Shown here: piece by piece, positions 1 through 5,432 of the stretch | Numbering within the stretch: the stretch's first letter is position 1 | Layout: every line of letters starts with the position of its first letter | Source of the DNA: Granulicella sp. | Lineage (GTDB): Bacteria; Acidobacteriota; Terriglobia; Terriglobales; Acidobacteriaceae | Direction of reading: 5' to 3' | DNA length: 5,432 bases | NCBI GenBank assembly: GCA_003133205.1 | Contig: PKWK01000241.1 | Coordinates: 18,720 to 24,151, forward strand | Program-made: the position numbers and the translations under genes | The notes under the pieces: model-generated | What the model saw: the letters and a program-made list of their open reading frames with translations, nothing else | Databases searched by the model: none | What the model was told of the DNA's origin: nothing

Positions 1-1760
1 CGCGCCAGGAGGCGATGCTGCCGATGCGCGATGGTGTTCGATTGCATGTTGTGATTCTGCGGCCGGCCCATGTCGAGGCGGGCGACGCGCTGCCGTTCCT
101 GATGTACCGGACGCCGTATGGAGTGGCTGATTTCGATTCCCAGAGCGTGAACCAGGACAAGCCAGAACTGGCCGCGAGCGGGTACATCTTCGTATATGAG
201 GACATCCGCGGGCGCTACAAGTCCGAGGGACAGTTCGTGATGAACCGGCCGATCCTTCCCCATAACGGCAAGGCTGATGTGGACGAGACAACCGACACCC
301 ATGACACCATCGACTGGCTGCTGAACAATGTGCCGGGCAACAACGGGCGAGTGGGCGTCGCGGGCGTCTCATACGACGGCTTTCTGGCGATGATGGCAGG
401 CATCGATGCGCATCCGGCGGTGAAGGCCATCTCGCCTCAAGCGCCGATGACGAACGTGTGGATGGGCGACGACTTCTTTCACAACGGCGCATTCCGCGAG
501 ACCTACGGCTTCGACTACGTGCAGCAGATGGAGGCTAAGAAGACAGATGCGCGCGTAGATGCGAAGCAGGACACCTACGATTTTTTTCTTCAGCACGGCA
601 ACTTCGCGGGCGCGGCGTCGGCTGCGAAGATGAGCGGCCTGCCCACGGCCAAAGCATTCCTGGCGCAACCCGCTTACACAAAGTTCTGGCAGGACATGGC
701 AGTGGAAGATCGACTTGATCACGCGCAAGTACCGACGCTCGAAGTTGGCGGCTACTGGGACCAGGAGGACATGTGGGGTACGCAGGCGGAATACGCCGCC
801 CTCAAGCAGCATGATTCCGGTCACGAAGTCTTTCTGGTGCTGGGGCCGTGGAACCATGGCGGCTGGGAGGGAGTAGCCCGCAAGTTGGGCTCAGACTTCG
901 GCAGGCTGGACTTCGGCGAGCCGACGGGAAGCGAGTTTCGTAAGACGATGGAGTTTCCTTTCTTCGAGAGATACCTGAAGGACAGGCCCGGATTCGATTT
1001 CGCCGACACGGCCAGCTTTCGCACCGGCGTGAACCAGTGGGAGCGGTACGAAGCATGGCCTCCGAATCCGAAAACCAGCTTCGCATCGGGCCGGCTGTAT
1101 CTTGAGCCGGGGAAGACGCTTAGTTTTGCCGCTCCTCCGAGCAGTGAAGACGGTGTTGCGGCGAGCTATCGGTCGGACCCCGCGGACCCGGTGCCGTACC
1201 GTCATCGACCGATCCAGTCGACCTATGCGAGGGGCTCGAAGTGGTACACGTGGCTGGTTGAGGACCAGCGTTTTGTCACCGGGCGCAATGACGTCGCGAG
1301 CTTTACCATGCCTGCGCTGGACCATGAGGTGACGATCACAGGCGACGTGATGGCGGATCTGTTTGCCACAACGACGGGAAGCGATGCGGACTGGATCGTC
1401 AAGCTGATCGACGTGTATCCCGACGACGCGCCTGCACCCAACGCCGGCTATCAGTTGATGGTTGCGGACGAGATCTTTCGCGGCCGCTATCTCAAGAGCT
1501 TCGAGCAGCCTACGCCACTGAAGCCCGGCGAGGTGAACGAGTTCAAGTGGAGCCTGCACGGCGTGGACCATACATTCCTGAAGGGCCACAGAATTATGGT
1601 CGAGGTGCAATCGAGCTGGTTCCCGCTGTACGACCGAAATCCGCAGACCTTTGTGCCGAACATCATGACCGCACCGAAGCGCGCGTACAAGCCCGAGACG
1701 GTGACGATCTACGGCTCGGCGAGGTACCCGTCGCACCTGGAGTTCGAGGTGGCGAAGTAG
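1..1760 (+). CDS. Alpha-amino-acid ester hydrolase-like S15/CocE family hydrolase, 5' truncated
   Basis: Alpha/beta-hydrolase that probably cleaves or transfers acyl groups from alpha-amino-acid esters or beta-lactam-like amides, likely in the periplasm. Numbering is from the ATG at position 15. The nucleophile elbow GVSYDG gives Ser119, with Tyr120 as the likely oxyanion-hole residue. The acid is Asp249 in GGYWDQED and the histidine is His281 in GPWNHGG. Asp153 (in MGDD), Glu251 and Asp252 match the carboxylate cluster that binds the substrate ammonium group in known alpha-amino-acid ester hydrolases; spacing from the serine agrees with my recollection of the Xanthomonas enzyme. Residues about 330-578 form the jelly-roll C-terminal domain (PepX_C type), and the stop is TAG at 1758. 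The frame stays open to the window edge. The codons before ATG15 (R-Q-E-A) still fit the family pattern (K-R-E-V before M-x-P-M-R-D-G), so the true start and probable signal peptide lie upstream. AGGAGG at 7-12 is only 2 nt from that ATG and is likely just codons. Glutaryl-7-ACA acylase or cocaine esterase are alternative database names. Confidence 0.9.
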   Translation, partial: RQEAMLPMRDGVRLHVVILRPAHVEAGDALPFLMYRTPYGVADFDSQSVNQDKPELAASGYIFVYEDIRGRYKSEGQFVMNRPILPHNGKADVDETTDTHDTIDWLLNNVPGNNGRVGVAGVSYDGFLAMMAGIDAHPAVKAISPQAPMTNVWMGDDFFHNGAFRETYGFDYVQQMEAKKTDARVDAKQDTYDFFLQHGNFAGAASAAKMSGLPTAKAFLAQPAYTKFWQDMAVEDRLDHAQVPTLEVGGYWDQEDMWGTQAEYAALKQHDSGHEVFLVLGPWNHGGWEGVARKLGSDFGRLDFGEPTGSEFRKTMEFPFFERYLKDRPGFDFADTASFRTGVNQWERYEAWPPNPKTSFASGRLYLEPGKTLSFAAPPSSEDGVAASYRSDPADPVPYRHRPIQSTYARGSKWYTWLVEDQRFVTGRNDVASFTMPALDHEVTITGDVMADLFATTTGSDADWIVKLIDVYPDDAPAPNAGYQLMVADEIFRGRYLKSFEQPTPLKPGEVNEFKWSLHGVDHTFLKGHRIMVEVQSSWFPLYDRNPQTFVPNIMTAPKRAYKPETVTIYGSARYPSHLEFEVAK

Positions 1761-1816
1761 GCAGTTGCAGGCTATCGCTTGCTGGATGTCAGTTAGTGCA
1801 CTGCGAGCAACTGCCT
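1759..1816. terminator. Inverted repeat between convergent genes, possible bidirectional terminator
   Basis: AGGCAGTTGC (1759-1768) is the exact reverse complement of GCAACTGCCT (1807-1816), giving a 10-bp stem around a 38-nt loop. It sits in the 59-bp gap between two convergent genes and its left arm includes the last two bases of the hydrolase stop codon. That location suits a shared transcription end. There is no T-run on either side and the loop is long, so it is not a textbook intrinsic terminator; it may instead stabilise 3' ends. Confidence 0.4.
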
Positions 1817-1819
1817 GCT

Positions 1820-2926
1820 TCACTTCAGCGGGAGTGGGATCATCAAGCCGCCCTGCGTGTCGAGACGGTTGAGCGTGCGGGGCAGTTTGAGTGGAGATTG
1901 GTCGCCGAGGTCGCGGTCGTATATTTCGCCGTAGTTGCCGACGGCGGCGATGACGTGCACGGCCCAGGCGTTGCCGAGGCCGAGGTGCGGGCCTATCTCG
2001 TGGGTACGGCCGGTAAGAATCTGGATCGTCGGGTCGGGATTGGTCTGGGCGGTTGCGATGCTGCGTTGGGTGAGGCCACTCTCTTCGGCTTGCAGCAGGA
2101 CTTCAATGGTCCAGCGAACAACTGCGGCGAAGGCCGGATCGTCGGAGCGGGAGGCTGCTGCTAGCGGGTCTTTCGATATCTGCTCCGGCAACAGCGCGTA
2201 ACGGGCGGCGAGTGGGCCAAACGCGACCCTGGTGTTGGCGAGACGGGTGAGATCGCCGGCAAGGGCCGTGCAGTTTCCGGTCACGAAGGCGGCCTCCATT
2301 TCTCCTTCTTCCTGAAAAGGGAAGGGGAGAAACTTCAAGTTTTGCTGTGAGAACCAGGCTTGTAGGGCGACTTCGACCTCGGTTTCGGCGAGGAAGCAGA
2401 TTTTCTTATCGTTCAGCCCGCTGGCATGGGTGAGATTCGCGGCAACAGGGACGAGGAAGCCTACGCCGTCGTAGAGCAGCGGTGGGCTGAACGCGATCCC
2501 CATCACGGTGGAGTGCTTGAGGTCAAGGGTTAGCGTCGGGAGCAGGTCTACCTTGCCGTTACCCAGACCCTCCATGCTGGCGACATCATCGGGATATGCG
2601 GTGATGGTAGTGCGGGCGGTCGGGCCCAGGATCGCGATTGCCACGGCCTTGCAGATGTCGGCGTCAAAGGCCTGGCGGGCGCCGTGGTCATCGGAGGTCG
2701 AGTATTCGGGCGTCTCCTGATTGATGCCGCAGCGGAGGGTCTTCGTTTGGCGGATGTGGTCGAGGGTGGAGGCAGCGTGGGCAGGGGAAACGGTGATGAC
2801 GAGCAGGAGTAGAGGGGCGAGGCGCACCGATTTCCGGCAACGGTGGAAGACTGGAGTGAGTAATCCCACGATAACCTCGGCTACGCCTGGGTGATCATGG
2901 GGCACCCGGATTGGCGACGGTGTCAT
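1820..2926 (-). CDS. AapJ-like periplasmic solute-binding protein (family 3), orphan
   Basis: Periplasmic binding protein resembling AapJ/BztA, the receptors of general L-amino-acid ABC importers. Numbering is from the ATG at 2926 (368 aa). A basic stretch HRCRK (28-32) and a hydrophobic core (about 36-46) lead to a signal peptidase site after AHA (residue 51). The mature protein starts with S-T-L-D-H-I-R and C-G-I-N-Q, as in AapJ. AapJ-like landmarks follow: F-D-A-D-I-C-K-A-V-A (87-96), Y-D-G-V-G-F (152-157), S-K-D-P-L (251-255), A-E-E-S-G-L-T-Q (280-287) and A-V-G-N-Y-G-E (328-334). Asp225 sits where relatives bind the ligand amino group. The arginine that usually grips the carboxylate appears replaced (L-K-H-S-T at 136-140), and the G-T-T-T loop reads E-T-E-V (181-184). 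The start overlaps the upstream phosphoesterase stop as ATGA, suggesting coupling, but leaves a very long n-region. A GTG at 2869 with GAGG 5 nt upstream gives a more normal 32-residue signal peptide. No permease or ATPase gene is in the window. Confidence 0.85.
   Translation of the reverse strand: MTPSPIRVPHDHPGVAEVIVGLLTPVFHRCRKSVRLAPLLLLVITVSPAHAASTLDHIRQTKTLRCGINQETPEYSTSDDHGARQAFDADICKAVAIAILGPTARTTITAYPDDVASMEGLGNGKVDLLPTLTLDLKHSTVMGIAFSPPLLYDGVGFLVPVAANLTHASGLNDKKICFLAETEVEVALQAWFSQQNLKFLPFPFQEEGEMEAAFVTGNCTALAGDLTRLANTRVAFGPLAARYALLPEQISKDPLAAASRSDDPAFAAVVRWTIEVLLQAEESGLTQRSIATAQTNPDPTIQILTGRTHEIGPHLGLGNAWAVHVIAAVGNYGEIYDRDLGDQSPLKLPRTLNRLDTQGGLMIPLPLK
2875..2878 (-). promoter_or_regulatory. 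Possible ribosome binding site for an alternative GTG start of the binding protein
   Basis: On the minus strand GAGG lies 5 nt before a GTG at 2869-2867. The ATG at 2926 has no purine-rich Shine-Dalgarno sequence just upstream and would rely on coupling to the preceding stop codon. Starting at the GTG removes 19 residues and leaves a conventional Sec signal peptide. The site is short and could be chance. Confidence 0.4.
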
Positions 2927-4893
2927 GGCGTCCAGTTGCCGGAGGTGGGAATTCCGGGGGTGGTATCAGGGCGGGGGTTGAAGTCGGCGGGAATGGGGTT
3001 GGGGCGACCGGTGTCGGTGGGACGTATCTGTAAAGCGGAGCATCCATGGCCGCCCATGTGGGGGAAGCTGGTGATCTCGGCCTCGGGAATCTCGGCGTAG
3101 TCGGGCGGCAGCGGTTCGGCGCGGCCGAGCAGGCGGCGGTTGTCGAACCCGGAGAGCAGATCGCCCACGCCGGGAACCTTATCGTCGGCAGGGCCGAGGT
3201 CTTTCTGGTGGTATTTGGCGACACCGATCGCGCGACCGCGCTCTTCGTCGGGGAGATCGGCGAGCGGGATCAGATTGAAGAGTTCATCGACGAGCTTGAT
3301 GATGGAGCTGTGTTCGGCGAGTTCATGCGAGACGCCGTGGACGACGCTGTAGGGCGAGATGAGGATAGCTGGAATTCGCGGCCCCTGATCGAGCGGCAGG
3401 CCCGCGATGTTGCGCGACCGAACGCGCGGGCGGGCATGATCGTACAGACCGTCCGACTCGTCGTAGGTGATCAGGATGACGGATTGCGACCAGTAAGGAC
3501 TGCGCGCGATGGCGTTAATCTCGCGCGCGAGCAGTGCTTCGGAGAGTTGCGAATCAGAGTACCCGGGGTGGTCGTCGTCGCCGTTGTAGACGGCGGCCAG
3601 GTTTGGGTTGGGATCGAGCGGCTTCAAGCCGAGGATGTTGCCGTATCCGCCGCGCACGTAGAAAACGCCGGAGGCTGGAAGATTCTTGGCTTCAATGTCG
3701 GCGAAGAAATCGCCCAGTCCGCGCATGTGCGTGTTGACGCCGGGATTGTTGGCAATGTACCCGAAGTATTGCGGAGCGTTATGGTGGACCACATACGTGT
3801 CATGCGAAGCAGTGCCGCTGCCGTCGGTGGGTTCGTGATCGTAGCCCTGTTGGTACCAGCCCCAGTTGACGGCGGCCACTCCGTGCCCGGCGATCTTCCG
3901 GATGTCGGCCTGAACGTCGATGAGATCGAAGGTTGGGTCATAGTCGGTGGCGGTGGTCTTCTCAATGTCGGAGCCCATGAAGGAGAGCGGCAACGTGGCG
4001 AAGGTGAGGTTGGGTGCGGGAGAACTGGATGGCTTGGGGTCAGGCTGCTTCGGGTGGTCGCCCTTGTCGAGCAGCGAGCCCCAATAGGGGCCGGGATCGG
4101 AGAGCATGGGAAGCGGGCTGCCGGAACCGCCACCGGGCTTCACGGCGTCCGGGTGCAGCATCCACTGAGTCTCGCCGGACTGGCCTGCGATCAGGGCGAT
4201 GGCGTTGGGCGTGGATGGTCCGATGACCGTGTCGAAGAAGTGATCGAACAGGGTGAAGCGATCGGCGTAGCGCCACATAAAGGGCGCGGCGTCGCAGTCG
4301 ATGTGGGACATTACGAGCTCGCCGAACTGCTTGCGCTCAAGGGAAGGGCTTTTGGACGGCTTGCTGTTCTCGAACGTGACTCCCTCTTCAGTGAGGGCGT
4401 AGCGGTCGTTGCGCGCGACCCCATGGGCATCCAGGTCGAGCTTATGAGCGATGGCGGTATGCGAGTGGTTCACCGAGGTTATGTCGGACGGGTAGAGCGG
4501 GACAGTTTTGCCATTCGCATCGACGACCGAGAACGGAATTTTGAAGGGAGAGATATAGGAAACCGTGCCGTCGACGTTGACGATCGGCTGCCTGTAGCCA
4601 GCGATTTCGGAGGGAGGATGGGAGTACAGGCCGTCTGCGCCGGGGTACGTAGCGAAGTAGAAATCGAAGGAGCGGTTTTCCTGAAAAAGCACGAAGACAT
4701 ACTTCACCTTTTCGCGCAGCAGTTTCAGCTTGGCATCGTGCGAGAGGACAGGTTCGCTGGCGGTAGCTAAAGTCCAGCGCTTGACGGCTTGGCTGGAGAG
4801 CGGGGCGATCTCCGGTTTAGCAGTCGAGGTCTGTGCGACACAGCAGGCTGGTGGAACAAGTATCAACAATGCGATGAGTCTGGCGGCTTGCAT
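2923..4893 (-). CDS. Secreted phosphoesterase, phospholipase C/acid phosphatase AcpA family
   Basis: Exported metal-dependent phosphoesterase (PF04185) that hydrolyses phosphate monoesters or phospholipid head groups; the substrate cannot be told from sequence. At 656 aa it begins with a Sec signal peptide (L-I-A-L-L-I-L-V core), cut probably after CVA at residue 20. Family landmarks are F-Q-E-N-R-S-F-D (70-77; Glu72 and Asn73 expected metal ligands), G-P-S-T-P-N (225-230; Ser227 or Thr228 the likely nucleophile, by position against AcpA Ser and PlcH Thr), Y-D-E-S-D-G (477-482; Asp478 and Glu479 metal ligands), D-H-A-R-P (485-489) and E-H-S-S-I-I (527-532). A Pro-rich tail of about 60 residues follows the catalytic domain. 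I chose the ATG at 4893 because GGAGAGG lies 5 nt upstream and the signal peptide starts there; the frame stays open upstream to an ATG at 5049, but those 52 residues look non-coding. Its TGA stop overlaps the start of the binding-protein gene. The adjacent cysteines in the signal peptide do not make a proper lipobox. Confidence 0.92.
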   Translation of the reverse strand: MQAARLIALLILVPPACCVAQTSTAKPEIAPLSSQAVKRWTLATASEPVLSHDAKLKLLREKVKYVFVLFQENRSFDFYFATYPGADGLYSHPPSEIAGYRQPIVNVDGTVSYISPFKIPFSVVDANGKTVPLYPSDITSVNHSHTAIAHKLDLDAHGVARNDRYALTEEGVTFENSKPSKSPSLERKQFGELVMSHIDCDAAPFMWRYADRFTLFDHFFDTVIGPSTPNAIALIAGQSGETQWMLHPDAVKPGGGSGSPLPMLSDPGPYWGSLLDKGDHPKQPDPKPSSSPAPNLTFATLPLSFMGSDIEKTTATDYDPTFDLIDVQADIRKIAGHGVAAVNWGWYQQGYDHEPTDGSGTASHDTYVVHHNAPQYFGYIANNPGVNTHMRGLGDFFADIEAKNLPASGVFYVRGGYGNILGLKPLDPNPNLAAVYNGDDDHPGYSDSQLSEALLAREINAIARSPYWSQSVILITYDESDGLYDHARPRVRSRNIAGLPLDQGPRIPAILISPYSVVHGVSHELAEHSSIIKLVDELFNLIPLADLPDEERGRAIGVAKYHQKDLGPADDKVPGVGDLLSGFDNRRLLGRAEPLPPDYAEIPEAEITSFPHMGGHGCSALQIRPTDTGRPNPIPADFNPRPDTTPGIPTSGNWTP

Positions 4894-4898
4894 GAAAA

Positions 4899-4905
4899 CC
4901 TCTCC
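4899..4905 (-). promoter_or_regulatory. Ribosome binding site that fixes the phosphoesterase start
   Basis: GGAGAGG on the minus strand ends 5 nt before the ATG at 4893. This strong Shine-Dalgarno match, together with a signal peptide starting exactly there, decides against the longer reading frame from 5049. Confidence 0.8.
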
Positions 4906-5071
4906 AACTGCACAAACGGTCTGACGATCTCGCTGGCTATCCACGGGGGTCTTCACCATCTTCTCAGACGGCGACTCTGGAAGGACATCCATGCTGCGAA
5001 GTCTTACCATAGCGCGTTCAAGGTCCAGAGGGCGAAGCGATGGCTCCATGAGGGGGGATTGCGGCCATTCC

Positions 5072-5120
5072 CTTTTTGGAACTTGCCTTGATCACCAACG
5101 GCCGTTTTTTGTTCAAAAAG
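5072..5120. repeat. Imperfect inverted repeat enclosing a palindrome, possible operator
   Basis: CTTTTTGGAAC (5072-5082) pairs with GTTCAAAAAG (5111-5120) as an inverted repeat with one extra G in the left arm, separated by 28 nt. Inside the spacer AACGGCCGTT (5097-5106) is a perfect 10-bp palindrome followed by a run of T. It lies near the middle of the divergent region, where an operator serving either gene could sit. The arms are AT-rich, so chance is possible. Confidence 0.35.
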
Positions 5121-5225
5121 CGAGATGAAGATGGACTCTAGACACGTTGGCTGTGCCTGGATCCGTCATCGGCAGCAGCGATGAACCATCTTGTTGTCCT
5201 GAGTCTGGATTGCGAGACCAACTGT

Positions 5226-5232
5226 GGAGGGG
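5226..5232 (+). promoter_or_regulatory. Ribosome binding site of the response regulator
   Basis: GGAGGGG with its GGAGG core at 5226-5230 lies 7 nt before the ATG at 5238. It favours this start over an in-frame ATG at 5181, which would add 19 residues not expected in a receiver domain and has no comparable site. Confidence 0.8.
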
Positions 5233-5237
5233 TATCA

Positions 5238-5432
5238 ATGCGGGTGCTGATTGTAGAAGATGATCGTTCGTTGGGTGCATTCCTAAAAACGGGATTGGGG
5301 TTCGAGGGCCACCGTGTCGAGTGGGTCGAGGATGGCGAGGCCGCGCTGGCCCATGTCTCGGCGGACCACCCGGACCTGATCCTGCTCGACCTGAGTCTCC
5401 CGAAACGAGACGGCATGGAGGTGCTGACGGAG
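5238..5432 (+). CDS. Two-component response regulator, N-terminal receiver domain, 3' truncated
   Basis: Only the first 65 codons are in the window and the frame is open to the edge. They form the first half of a CheY-like receiver: V-L-I-V-E-D-D (3-9) with the Mg-binding acidic pair Asp8/Asp9, then L-I-L-L-D-L-S-L-P (47-55) with Asp51 as phosphoacceptor, and K-R-D-G-M-E-V-L (56-63). This motif string is typical of OmpR/PhoB-type DNA-binding regulators, but the output domain is outside the window, so the subfamily is an inference. The start at 5238 is fixed by a strong Shine-Dalgarno site and by the domain beginning immediately. It is divergent from the phosphoesterase unit; a histidine kinase gene may follow downstream. 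Control of the neighbouring unit is possible but unproven. Confidence 0.9.
   Translation, partial: MRVLIVEDDRSLGAFLKTGLGFEGHRVEWVEDGEAALAHVSADHPDLILLDLSLPKRDGMEVLTE

Larger units (their letters stand above)
4894..5237. promoter_or_regulatory. Divergent intergenic region between phosphoesterase unit and response regulator
   Basis: These 344 bases separate two divergent genes and must carry signals for both unless the response regulator or phosphoesterase is transcribed in some other way. I see no coding region supported by a family match and no good sigma70 pair on either strand; T-G-rich patches such as TTGTTC at 5110 lack a fitting -10 box. Apart from the two ribosome binding sites, it contains an inverted repeat (5072-5120), a 10-bp palindrome (5097-5106) and a small hairpin-like repeat, TCATCG (5166-5171) with CGATGA (5179-5184). 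No tRNA or riboswitch was recognised. Confidence 0.6.

Noticed and set aside
15..15. ATG at 15 as the true start of the hydrolase, using AGGAGG at 7-12
   Set aside because: Spacing of 2 nt is too short, and the in-frame codons before it still match the family pattern, so the gene continues upstream of the window.
891..1823. 310-codon open frame on the minus strand, antisense to the hydrolase
   Set aside because: The translation is Arg/His/Leu-rich with no domain or signal, and the plus strand has a well-conserved hydrolase C-terminal domain.
1547..2164. 205-codon plus-strand frame running across the convergent junction
   Set aside because: It overlaps two well-supported genes in other frames, and its sequence resembles no family.
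3046..4770. 574-codon open frame on the plus strand, antisense to the phosphoesterase
   Set aside because: It is a GC-driven shadow: low-complexity G/V/R/E-rich translation, no recognisable domain, and the minus strand carries all family motifs.
4831..4893. Lipoprotein signal in the phosphoesterase (two adjacent Cys near residue 17)
   Set aside because: The residues before the cysteines are Pro-Pro-Ala rather than a Leu-x-Ala/Gly lipobox; a signal peptidase I site after CVA fits better.
5076..5090. Possible sigma54 -24/-12 promoter (TTGGAAC...TTGC)
   Set aside because: The GG and GC elements are 7 bases apart rather than the required spacing of about 10 between them.

Overview
The window looks like a piece of a GC-rich, Gram-negative bacterial chromosome. 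The gene mix fits a soil bacterium of the Acidobacteriota (Terriglobus/Granulicella/Edaphobacter type): an alpha-amino-acid ester hydrolase-like S15 enzyme, a secreted PF04185 phosphoesterase, an AapJ-like binding protein and an OmpR-type receiver domain. This placement rests on remembered family resemblance, not on a search, and a proteobacterial origin is not excluded. Two proteins have clear Sec-type export signals, so much of the window concerns the periplasm or cell surface.

Layout. Positions 1-1760 (+) hold the 3' part of an S15/CocE-type hydrolase whose start lies outside the window. It has the full catalytic triad and the carboxylate cluster typical of alpha-amino-acid ester hydrolases. 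It converges on a two-gene minus-strand unit across a 59-bp gap that carries a 10-bp inverted repeat, a possible shared terminator. The minus-strand unit reads from right to left: a secreted phospholipase C/acid phosphatase-type phosphoesterase (4893 to 2923), then an AapJ-like family 3 solute-binding protein (2926 to 1820). The two overlap by ATGA, so they are probably translationally coupled. A 344-bp divergent intergenic region (4894-5237) follows, with an inverted repeat and a perfect 10-bp palindrome but no convincing sigma70 promoter. The last 195 bases (+) are the first 65 codons of a response regulator.

How the genes may work together. The clearest functional link is the phosphoesterase plus the binding protein. 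One would hydrolyse phosphate esters or phospholipids outside the cytoplasm, and the other would bind a small ligand there. The binding protein has no permease or ATPase beside it in this window, and several positions that contact the amino acid in its relatives are changed, so it may not be an ordinary amino-acid importer. The divergent response regulator could control this unit, but nothing in the sequence proves it. Nothing here is a clearly new system; the coupled phosphoesterase/orphan binding protein pair is the most unusual point.
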